Below are positions 23,901 through 30,006 of a DNA stretch of 64,000 nt, piece by piece (within the stretch, counting starts at the first letter, position 1; each line of letters starts with the position of its first letter). The stretch spans positions 1,990,001-2,054,000 of the forward strand of contig CP065018.1 in NCBI GenBank assembly GCA_016700415.1, in the 5' to 3' direction. The position numbers and the translations under genes are program-made. The stretch comes from Flavobacteriales bacterium (GTDB lineage: Bacteria > Bacteroidota > Bacteroidia > Flavobacteriales_F > PHOS-HE28). A model generated the notes under the pieces. That model was not told the DNA's origin and searched no databases. It saw only the letters and a program-made list of their open reading frames with translations.

Positions 23901-24310
23901 CGCGTGAGTTCGGACGGCTTGATACCGATGCGCTCATTCGGTTTCAGCATGCGCGGCGATGTGTTGAAGGGCAGGATGAAAAAGGCATCTGAAAGTTCAG
24001 GTGGTTCTTCCGGCAATGCTTCGCCATCGAGCAGGTGCGGGCTCAGCAGCTCGTTCAGTTGTTGGAACCCGTCGTTGTTCTTGGCCAGACCGATATACAG
24101 CAGTCGTGGCCCTTGGCGGAATTCAATGCCCGCGACCGGCCGGATGCCGTGACCTTCCGCAAGGCGCACGAAGTCCGGAACCCCGGCGGTGCTGTGGATG
24201 TCGGTGAGCGCGAGGGTGCGTACGCCCGCCTTGTGCGCCTCCTCCAAGAGCGCCTCGGGCTTCATCACCCCGTACTTGAAACTGAACCAGCTATGCGCGT
24301 TGAGAAACAT
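20963..24310 (-). CDS. DnaE-type DNA polymerase III alpha subunit (probable error-prone DnaE2-like)
   Basis: 1,115 residues from the ATG at 24310, which starts exactly at the PHP domain (NAHSWFSFKYG, ALTDIHSTAGV). The polymerase active site reads PPDFDIDFSWKDRDE. GRGSGANSMVAYCLGITDVDP and the YQEDVLKVAHLYAGL and GHSASYAVESYQSLYLKAH blocks follow, then a helix-hairpin-helix and a C-terminal OB fold (KRVLMLGYMVHVKATDTQRGQRMTFGSFID). Its length, the nearby dinB and the lack of replicative C-terminal motifs suggest the mutasis-type DnaE2 rather than the main replicase. Three stretches (residues ~511-567, ~808-858, ~983-1017) are repeat-derived insertions of low complexity that keep the frame. The stop lies in the 48-base palindrome. 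Confidence 0.9.
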   Translation of the reverse strand: MFLNAHSWFSFKYGVMKPEALLEEAHKAGVRTLALTDIHSTAGVPDFVRLAEGHGIRPVAGIEFRQGPRLLYIGLAKNNDGFQQLNELLSPHLLDGEALPEEPPELSDAFFILPFNTSPRMLKPNERIGIKPSELTRLPFSPWAKRPQDLVALLPVTFRNKRDYNTHRLLRTMAKNTLVSMLPAEELAAPDEVFRSEEEVCQLYRDHPALVENAERLLEQCTIAFDSTDKTLKVFGESITRDREKLHRDTLEGLRYRYPNASQKVIARMEHELDVIERMGFISYFLINQDIVRFARSKGFFHVGRGSGANSMVAYCLGITDVDPIELDLYFERFLSTARKKPPDFDIDFSWKDRDEVYKYVFSRFGQGKGGHHHVAQLATYTTFQWRGAIRQLGKALGLPPAEIDALAASVREHYRDYRSLPQGARGDLDRIAQVVIRYGNHLLGMPHQFGIHAGGVLVSETPITCYTALHRPPKGFPVTQFSMLEAEDLGLHKFDLLSQRGLGHIRDAVELVEARASVASCQLSVVRLGRDANGSLFSAPLPDRQAGPRTLAAEGMLRGPHSPSAPRIDIHDIPRFKQDPAIKEILRTGDTVGCFYVESPAMRMLLRKLQVEDYLTLVAASSIIRPGVAESGMMREYLLRHNNPERLKQAPKELLAIMPETYGVMVYQEDVLKVAHLYAGLDLEEADLLRRGMTARFRERPEFKAVEQKFFSNCKARGYPAGQAEEIWRQIESFASFSFAKGHSASYAVESYQSLYLKAHHPMEFLVGVANNFGGFYSTEFYLHEAKRKGAVIEAPCVNSSGELCTLGSPDRNEKCKMKNVECRTVTASLPSPPLPPLPPSPPLLPLPPSTSHSHTLPPRIYLGLANIKSLTDETVQLILHDRQRNGPFADLPDLLHRVPLPLEQARILIRVGALRFTGRSKPQLLWDLALLHVGPVNAAAMADLFITKVEEPMLPELHHFPLADAYDELDLLGFPLCDPFTLVEYGEWSSVNGEWKNNTRSAPFTNGHSPITILKSEMHQHIGKRVLMLGYMVHVKATDTQRGQRMTFGSFIDTAGDLWDSTQFPSVAARFPFRGRGVYRLTGVVEEEFGHVSLRTQWVEKLPWKPDPRYGEQ
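21258..21360. repeat. Repeat-derived insertion in dnaE, GTGAATGG/CCATTCAC type
   Basis: About 100 bases inside the OB-fold region, built from GGTGAATGG and its reverse complement CCATTCACC, repeated and inverted so that it can fold back. Translated in dnaE as NGEW-type residues. Such sequences are normally intergenic in Bacteroidota. Confidence 0.65.
21735..21885. repeat. Repeat-derived insertion in dnaE, GGGAGGTAA and ACATTTTTCAT tracts
   Basis: About 150 bases with tandem GGTAAGGGA units and a CATTCTACATTTTTCATTT-type tract. In dnaE it codes for a Pro/Ser/Leu run and an NEKCKMKNVEC segment that no polymerase family member needs. Located before the LANIKSLTDETVQLIL helix-hairpin-helix region. 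Confidence 0.7.
22610..22780. repeat. Repeat-derived insertion in dnaE, CTGACAA tandem and CCTGCCTG palindrome
   Basis: About 170 bases holding tandem CTGACAA units (22728-22762) and the inverted repeat CCTGCCTGCCGGTCAGGCAG. A related CAGTTGT-rich tract followed by AGGCTGGTCAGGCC occurs in the intergenic region near 50925-50950, which supports a mobile-repeat origin. Confidence 0.7.
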
Positions 24311-24368
24311 GATCGACGATTTTATTGGCGATCTTGTGACGCATAATGTAGCAGTTTTTGTGTCCTCA

Positions 24369-24388
24369 GGTCCGATACATATCGGACC
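24369..24388. repeat. 20-base inverted repeat upstream of cysS
   Basis: GGTCCGATACATATCGGACC has 9-base arms around CA. It lies between the divergent dnaE and cysS starts. Two imperfect direct repeats beginning CGGGAGATCGCTGA follow at about 24393 and 24483. Operator, attenuator hairpin or mobile repeat cannot be told apart. Confidence 0.55.
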
Positions 24389-24413
24389 CCTGCGGGAGAT
24401 CGCTGAGGGAGCT

Positions 24414-24450
24414 AGTCCCATCAACGTCTCACGAAGTGGACGTTGCATGC
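24414..24450. repeat. 37-base dispersed hairpin repeat, copy 1
   Basis: Nearly identical, in inverted orientation and with one mismatch, to 58311-58347. Internal arms CAACGTC and GACGTTG pair as a hairpin. Lies between dnaE and cysS. Confidence 0.7.
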
Positions 24451-24531
24451 ATCTGCATTCTTCGTGCCCTCATGATCTCCATCGGGAGATCGCTGAAGGG
24501 ACTAACCCCAGCGCCCCGTTACTTTGCAGCA

Positions 24532-26016
24532 ATGGCCAACGCACAAGACCATCCCCTCCAGCTTACCAATACCCTCACGCGGAAGAAGGAGAACTTCATC
24601 CCACTTGACCCTCCGCATGTCGGCCTGTATGTCTGTGGGCCTACGGTATACAGCGATGTCCACCTCGGCAACGTGAGGAGCTTCCTCACCTTCGACATCC
24701 TCTTCCGCTGGCTCGGCTACCTCGGCTACACCGTGCGCTACGTGCGCAACATCACCGACGTGGGGCACCTCGTGGACGACATCGACGAGGGCGAGGACAA
24801 GATCGCGAAGCGTGCCCGCATGGAACGGCTGGAGCCGATGGAGATCGTGCAGAAGTACACCAACGGCTTCCACGATGTGATGCGGCTCTTCAACATCCTC
24901 CCGCCGAGCATCGAACCAACGGCAACCGGCCACTTGATCGAGCAGATCGTGATGATCGAACGCATCATCGCCAACGGCTATGCCTACGTCGTGAACGGCT
25001 CGGTGTATTTCGATGTGCCGAAGTATGCGGAAACACATGCCTATGGCGAGCTGAGCGGCCGGAAGATCGAGGACCAGATGGCCAACACGCGCGGTACCGA
25101 AGGCCAGGAGGAAAAGCGCAGTCCGCTGGATTTCGCGCTGTGGAAGAAGGCCGAGAAAGACCACCTGATGCACTGGCCTTCCCCATGGGGTGAAGGCTTC
25201 CCCGGCTGGCACTTGGAGTGCAGCGTGATGAGCACGAAATACCTCGGCCTCACCTTCGATATCCACGGCGGCGGCATGGACCTGAAGTTCCCGCACCACG
25301 AGTGCGAGATCGCGCAAAGCGTTGCAGCCGATGGCGTGGCACCGGTGCGTTACTGGATGCACGGTAACATGCTCACCGTGGAAGGCCGGAAGATGGCCAA
25401 GAGCGAGGGCAATGGCTTCACGCCGGAAGAACTTGTGACCGGCGACCACAAACTGTTGGAGCGCGGCTACTCGCCCATGACCGTGCGCTTCTTCATGCTG
25501 CAATGCCACTATGCCAGCACGCTGGACTTCAGCAACGCCGCCTTGCAGGCCGGGGAAAAGGGCCTGCAACGATTGATGGCCGCGAACGATATCCTCGCCA
25601 AGTTGAAGCCCGGGACAGAAGGCACCTCATTCGAGGTGGACGCGTTGGTGACAGCCTGCAACGCCGCCATGAACGACGACCTGAACACGCCGGTGATGAT
25701 CGCGCACTTGTTCGATGGCGCACGCGCGATAAACGGTGCGAACGATGGCAACGTGGCTCTTTCACAAGCGGACATCGATCAGCTAAAGAAGCTCTTCAGC
25801 GACATGCTCTTCACCGTGCTCGGCTTGCAGCCGGAAGCCGAAGCGAAAGCCGGTGATGGCCTCAGCGATGGGCTGATGAACGTATTGCTCACCATGCGTG
25901 CCGACGCGAAGAACCGCAAGGATTTCGCAGCGAGCGACCTGATCCGCGACAAACTCACCGAGCTGGGCGTAACGGTGAAGGACACGAAGGACGGGCCGGT
26001 GTGGGAGAAAGTGTGA
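24532..26016 (+). CDS. cysS: Cysteine--tRNA ligase
   Basis: A 494-residue class I aminoacyl-tRNA synthetase. The zinc cysteine and HIGH region read GLYVCGPTVYSDVHLGNVRSF. The other zinc ligands are in GWHLECSVMS and PHHECEIAQS, and the KMSKS loop is KMAKSEGN. The C-terminal helical bundle ends RDKLTELGVTVKDTKDGPVWEKV, typical of the enzyme. The ATG at 24532 is chosen over upstream in-frame ATGs because it begins just before the family core (LQLTNTLTRKKENFIPL). TACTTTG at 24520-24526 is a near-consensus -7 box 5 bases before it. Essential enzyme. Confidence 0.97.
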   Translation: MANAQDHPLQLTNTLTRKKENFIPLDPPHVGLYVCGPTVYSDVHLGNVRSFLTFDILFRWLGYLGYTVRYVRNITDVGHLVDDIDEGEDKIAKRARMERLEPMEIVQKYTNGFHDVMRLFNILPPSIEPTATGHLIEQIVMIERIIANGYAYVVNGSVYFDVPKYAETHAYGELSGRKIEDQMANTRGTEGQEEKRSPLDFALWKKAEKDHLMHWPSPWGEGFPGWHLECSVMSTKYLGLTFDIHGGGMDLKFPHHECEIAQSVAADGVAPVRYWMHGNMLTVEGRKMAKSEGNGFTPEELVTGDHKLLERGYSPMTVRFFMLQCHYASTLDFSNAALQAGEKGLQRLMAANDILAKLKPGTEGTSFEVDALVTACNAAMNDDLNTPVMIAHLFDGARAINGANDGNVALSQADIDQLKKLFSDMLFTVLGLQPEAEAKAGDGLSDGLMNVLLTMRADAKNRKDFAASDLIRDKLTELGVTVKDTKDGPVWEKV

Positions 26017-26020
26017 GCTT

Positions 26021-26193
26021 TTCACCACAGAGGCACGGAGAAGAGGTGATCGGAGTTTCTGGTACAGGGTATCGAGTACGGGGTACCGAGTACAGGGTAC
26101 AATGCCAAGCGTGCTGCATTGTACCCAATACCCTGTACCCTATACCCTGTACCTTTTTGCATTCCTCTGTGTCCTCCGTGCCTCCGTGGTGAA
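26021..26193. repeat. 173-base foldback element between cysS and the M28 peptidase gene
   Basis: The outer arms are TTCACCACAGAGGCACGGAG at 26021-26040 and its inverted copy at 26174-26193, with one mismatch. The inside is a second long inverted repeat of TACAGGGTA-type units (about 26058-26155). The whole element would form one long hairpin. No target duplication is clear. Confidence 0.75.
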
Positions 26194-26217
26194 CTTCTTA
26201 CCCCGATCTTTACCCCC

Positions 26218-27228
26218 ATGCAATGCCTTTCCTACCGCGTCCTCGGCCTTGGCCTGATCGCGCTCTTTCTCGCCGCCTGCCAACCGGAGACCGCACCTAC
26301 CAGCACCACGGTCGAGCCGAACCTTCCCGCGCTTCCCCCTGTACCCTTGTTCAATGGCGACAGCGCCTATGCCTTCGTGGCCAAGCAGGTGGCCTTCGGG
26401 CCGCGCGTTCCCGGTAGCGCCGCGCACAAAGCCTGCGGCGATTGGATGGTGGAAAAGCTGAAGAGCTACGGTGCCACAGTGATCGAGCAGAACGCCATGG
26501 TCACCATCTATAGCGGGCAGCAGGTGCCCATGCGCAACATCATCGCCAGTTGGCAGCCGGAGAAGAAGGACCGCATATTGCTCTTCACGCACTGGGATTC
26601 GCGTCCCTTTGCGGATCAGGATTCCGTGCGCCGCAACGAGCCCATCGACGGCGCGAACGATGCGGGCAGCGGCACCGGCGTGCTGTTGGAGATCGCGCGG
26701 CAATTGGCGGAACATCCCACCCAGCCCGGGATCGACCTGTTCTTCAACGACGTGGAGGACATGGGCGCGCCGCGCGAGGCCATGGGCGGCGACCAACGCG
26801 ACTCCGAGGATTCATGGTGCCTCGGCACGCAGTACTGGACCAAGAACCCGCACGTGCCGAACTACAAAGCCCGCTATGGGATCCTGCTCGATATGGTGGG
26901 GTCGAAAGATGCCGTCTTCCCCAAGGAAGGATACAGCATGCGCTACGCCTCCGGCATAGTGAACAAGGTTTGGAAGGCCGCCGCAGCCGCGGGCCATGGC
27001 GACCGCTTCCTCAGCGAGACGCGCAACTTCGTGGGTGTGGACGATCATGTCTACGTGAACGAGAACATGAACATCCCCAGTATCGACATCATCGCGTACA
27101 ATCCGGCCACCGGTGGCTTCCCCGCAACGTGGCACACCCACGCGGACAACCTGGCCAACATCGACAAGGAAAGCCTCCAGGCCGTGGGCGCCACCGTGGC
27201 GCAGACCGTCTGGACGGAGCGCAAGTGA
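26218..27228 (+). CDS. M28-family zinc peptidase / glutaminyl cyclase-like lipoprotein
   Basis: A 336-residue protein from the ATG at 26218. The lipobox is LFLAAC with Cys21 as the lipidation site. The M28 metal site is visible as THWDSRP, GANDAGSG (bridging Asp), FFNDVEDMG (catalytic Glu-Asp), LLDMVGSKD and the final His in ATWHTHADNLANI. The pattern is closest to the glutaminyl-peptide cyclotransferase-like branch, which makes N-terminal pyroglutamate. That fits periplasmic processing of exported proteins, but simple aminopeptidase activity cannot be excluded. The frame is open upstream through the foldback repeat, which is not part of the gene. Confidence 0.9.
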   Translation: MQCLSYRVLGLGLIALFLAACQPETAPTSTTVEPNLPALPPVPLFNGDSAYAFVAKQVAFGPRVPGSAAHKACGDWMVEKLKSYGATVIEQNAMVTIYSGQQVPMRNIIASWQPEKKDRILLFTHWDSRPFADQDSVRRNEPIDGANDAGSGTGVLLEIARQLAEHPTQPGIDLFFNDVEDMGAPREAMGGDQRDSEDSWCLGTQYWTKNPHVPNYKARYGILLDMVGSKDAVFPKEGYSMRYASGIVNKVWKAAAAAGHGDRFLSETRNFVGVDDHVYVNENMNIPSIDIIAYNPATGGFPATWHTHADNLANIDKESLQAVGATVAQTVWTERK

Positions 27229-27290
27229 GGCATCAGGCCCGGGGCCTGAAAAAAATAGTATGCCCTCCTATCGTGATCTCATGATGGAGT

Positions 27291-27517
27291 CAGGGCTATC
27301 GGGTCTTAATTTCTCGCGCCTATCGGCGCTTCGCACAGCATGCAAGGAACCACGGATACACACGGATGTACACGGATGAGGGACAGCATAGAGCAATGGA
27401 TCCCTAAGCATGCGCTCATCGACCTTGGGGCTTGGATCCGTGTTGATCCGTGTCCATCCGTGGTAAAGAACACGCGATCTTAAGCGCCCTGCGGGCGCTC
27501 AAGACCCGATAGCCCTG
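27291..27517. mobile_element. 227-base MITE-like element with 17-base inverted ends and 11-base target duplication
   Basis: The ends are perfect inverted copies of CAGGGCTATCGGGTCTT (27291-27307 and 27501-27517). Both flanks carry the identical CATGATGGAGT (27280-27290 and 27518-27528), an 11-base target-site duplication. The interior has a second inverted pair built from CCACGGAT/ATCCGTGG units and no coding capacity. Non-autonomous; an 11-base duplication would fit mobilisation by an IS4-like transposase, which is inference. Confidence 0.8.
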
Positions 27518-27577
27518 CATGATGGAGTACACTTCATGTCGATCCTGTCCTACATTCGATCTTCCAGATCCATCCTG

Positions 27578-29632
27578 ATGAAAAAATTCTTCTCCCTCAT
27601 TCTGTTCCTGCCCACCCTCGTTCACGGCCAGGCCTTGGTCGCCACATCGCCCGAGGATCGCACCGCGCTGCTGGAGGACTATACGGGCATCCATTGTGTG
27701 AACTGCCCAGACGGACATGTCATCATGGCTTCCATCGCCGCAGCTAATCCGGGACTGGTCTCCTTGGTGGGCATCCATGCCGGCGGCTTTGCCGTGCCCA
27801 GCGGAACGGAACCCGACTTCCGCACTCCGGAAGGCAATGCGCTGAACTCCTTCTACGGGGTTTCCGGCTATCCATCAGGGGTGATCAACCGGCATGCCTT
27901 CACTGGTGGTACCGTCCGGAACCGTGGCTATTGGGTGAGCGATGTGGCGGAGATCCTCGCGCTCCCCAGCCCCGTCAACGTGGGCGTGGAAAGCAGCTAC
28001 GACGCGGGCAGCCAGCAACTAACGGTCCATGTGCAGCTGTACTACACCAGCGACAGCCCCGGAGGAGATGACCATATTTCAGTGTTGGTCACCGAAGATC
28101 ATATCATAGGTCCCCAAACGGGAGGTTCGGTCCCCTACGACCACATGCATGTGCTTCGGGACTACCTCACCGACATCTGGGGCGAGGCCGTGAGCACCAC
28201 TACCACGGGCACCGCCGTGGATCGCACATACACCATGACCGTTCCGGCGGCATGGAACATCGCCAACTGCGAGGTCACCGCCTTCGTGGGTGAATACCAG
28301 AGCGACGTGTACCAGGCCCGGACCGTTGCGGCGGACGGGGGACAGACACTGGTCGCGGGTTCGCTCGGCGAAGTCACCGATCCGTATCAGGGCGGAGCAA
28401 GCGCGTCCACATCGACCTTTACTACCGGCCTGTTCAACCAAGTGGGCAACAGCGCTGATTACATGATCAACCTCACCAGCACCGATGCCCCGGCCTCTTG
28501 GGGGACCGCCGTGCAGGTGGACGGGAACCCGGTCGCCAACGGGGCCACGTTCACAGCGGGCGATGGCGCCACGGCCCAGATCGCCGTACAGATCACCCCG
28601 GACGCCACGCCCGGCGTCGGCAACTACCTGATCACCATCACCTCCGTCGACTTCCCCGATGCCGCGTTGATGCAGCAGGAGGTCCATGTGATCAGCGGTG
28701 TGCATGACCTGATCGTGACCAACCCGGAGGCCGAGCCTTGGAAGGCGCTTTACACGGCGTCCATGGTGCAGGCCGGAGAACTCGCATTCGCCCATGCCAC
28801 GCGCGAACAGTTCACCAAATTCGGCCAGGCCAATGCCCTCGGCGGTGTGCTCAACGTGTATCGCAATGTGAGCTGGACCTTCCCCAGCCTGACCAATGAC
28901 GAGGTGGCGGTGCTCACGGACTTCATGGACAACGGGGGCAACCTGATGATCGCCGGGCAGGACATCGGCTGGGACCAGAGCGGTGCAACCGGCTCTTATG
29001 GCACGCCCACCACACAGGCATTCTACGCCAGCCACATGCTCGCAACCTTCTTCGCGGACGGCAGCACCTCGAACAGCGTGGTGGATTTCACCGACGCGGA
29101 CCCCGTGTTCGGAGGGCTTCCGAACGCGACAGTAGCCGATGTATTCGCCGGTAACACCTATCCGGACCAGATCACCCCGATCACCCCAGCCACGGGCATC
29201 CTTACATACAACACCGGTTCGCTCATTGGTGGCCTTCGCGCGCAGACGGCCAACTACAAACTGGTGTATTTCGGCGTGGGGCCCGAGCAGATGGCCGATG
29301 CCGCCACCGGCCGGATGATGATCCAACTGAGCCACGACTGGTTCTACGGGACCGTGGGCGTATCGGAATTCGATGCCGCCATCGGATCCATGGGCCAGGC
29401 TTATCCCGTGCCCGCCGACGGGCAGCTCACTATTCCCGTGAGCGGCCTGCAGCACAATGCCACCTTGGAGGTCTTCGATGCCACGGGCCGTTCCGTGTTC
29501 GAGCAGAACACCTCGAACAACGGAGGCAAGATCGTCCTCAACACCAGCGGGCTTTCCGATGGTGTGTACAGCTACCGGCTCCGCACGGCCAACTCCACAG
29601 GTACCGCCAGGTCCTTTGTGGTTTCACATTAA
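27578..29632 (+). CDS. Omp28-like, thioredoxin-fold T9SS cargo protein
   Basis: 684 residues from the ATG at 27578, with signal peptide MKKFFSLILFLPTLVHGQ. An Omp28-type region follows: TALLEDYTGIHCVNCPDGH with a CxxC pair at residues 40 and 43, then VGIHAGGFAVP and YGVSGYPSGVINR (cis-Pro loop). A beta-sandwich region and an ~180-residue alpha/beta segment with a GGNLMIAGQD motif precede the C-terminal T9SS type A sorting domain (AYPVPADGQLTIP to YSYRLRTANS). Exported by T9SS and surface-attached or released. A strong terminator follows at 29652-29679. The upstream MITE may affect its expression. Confidence 0.88.
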   Translation: MKKFFSLILFLPTLVHGQALVATSPEDRTALLEDYTGIHCVNCPDGHVIMASIAAANPGLVSLVGIHAGGFAVPSGTEPDFRTPEGNALNSFYGVSGYPSGVINRHAFTGGTVRNRGYWVSDVAEILALPSPVNVGVESSYDAGSQQLTVHVQLYYTSDSPGGDDHISVLVTEDHIIGPQTGGSVPYDHMHVLRDYLTDIWGEAVSTTTTGTAVDRTYTMTVPAAWNIANCEVTAFVGEYQSDVYQARTVAADGGQTLVAGSLGEVTDPYQGGASASTSTFTTGLFNQVGNSADYMINLTSTDAPASWGTAVQVDGNPVANGATFTAGDGATAQIAVQITPDATPGVGNYLITITSVDFPDAALMQQEVHVISGVHDLIVTNPEAEPWKALYTASMVQAGELAFAHATREQFTKFGQANALGGVLNVYRNVSWTFPSLTNDEVAVLTDFMDNGGNLMIAGQDIGWDQSGATGSYGTPTTQAFYASHMLATFFADGSTSNSVVDFTDADPVFGGLPNATVADVFAGNTYPDQITPITPATGILTYNTGSLIGGLRAQTANYKLVYFGVGPEQMADAATGRMMIQLSHDWFYGTVGVSEFDAAIGSMGQAYPVPADGQLTIPVSGLQHNATLEVFDATGRSVFEQNTSNNGGKIVLNTSGLSDGVYSYRLRTANSTGTARSFVVSH

Positions 29633-29651
29633 CCTCAAACCATCCTTCAGT

Positions 29652-29679
29652 AAAAGGCCTTCCGCATGGAGGGCCTTTT
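29652..29679 (+). terminator. Rho-independent terminator after the Omp28-like gene
   Basis: A hairpin AAAAGGCC...GGCCTTTT, with arms containing AAAAGGCCTTCC/GGAGGGCCTTTT, 20 bases after the stop. Confidence 0.8.
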
Positions 29680-30006
29680 ACTTGCAAGTCCCACGGGGGC
29701 ATCAACTCGATACCCTGTGTTGGGACGATGAACCACCTTTTATGAGGAAAATCATGGGAAGATCCCAAATTCTTTTTAGACTTGTAGGGCCATCCAACCC
29801 GGCGTTAACGACATTTGACACGAACCCGGTCCGATCGCTTTCCGTCAACAGCAAGCAACCTTTTCCCCTTCTCCCGTCTACCCACAACAATCCGCACGCA
29901 CTTGCCGGTCCACTCGTTCCCGAACTGTTCGTACCGGACCCACGCCTTCGACCCGATCCCTTGTAAGCCAACACCACCCTTCCTTGAAACCCTAAAACCC
30001 AAACAC
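29680..30006 (+). other. Noncoding leader region before the giant T9SS gene
   Basis: About 330 bases with no supported gene. The open frame that crosses its 3' half has no domain and reaches the real start at 30007. TAGACTTG near 29780 is a weak -7 candidate. A long 5' leader for the 30007 gene is possible. Confidence 0.4.

Noticed and set aside
27232..27258. TCAGGCCCGGGGCCTGA palindrome as a terminator for the M28 gene
   Set aside because: The stem is followed by A residues, not T, on the plus strand, so it does not have the form of a rho-independent terminator in that direction.
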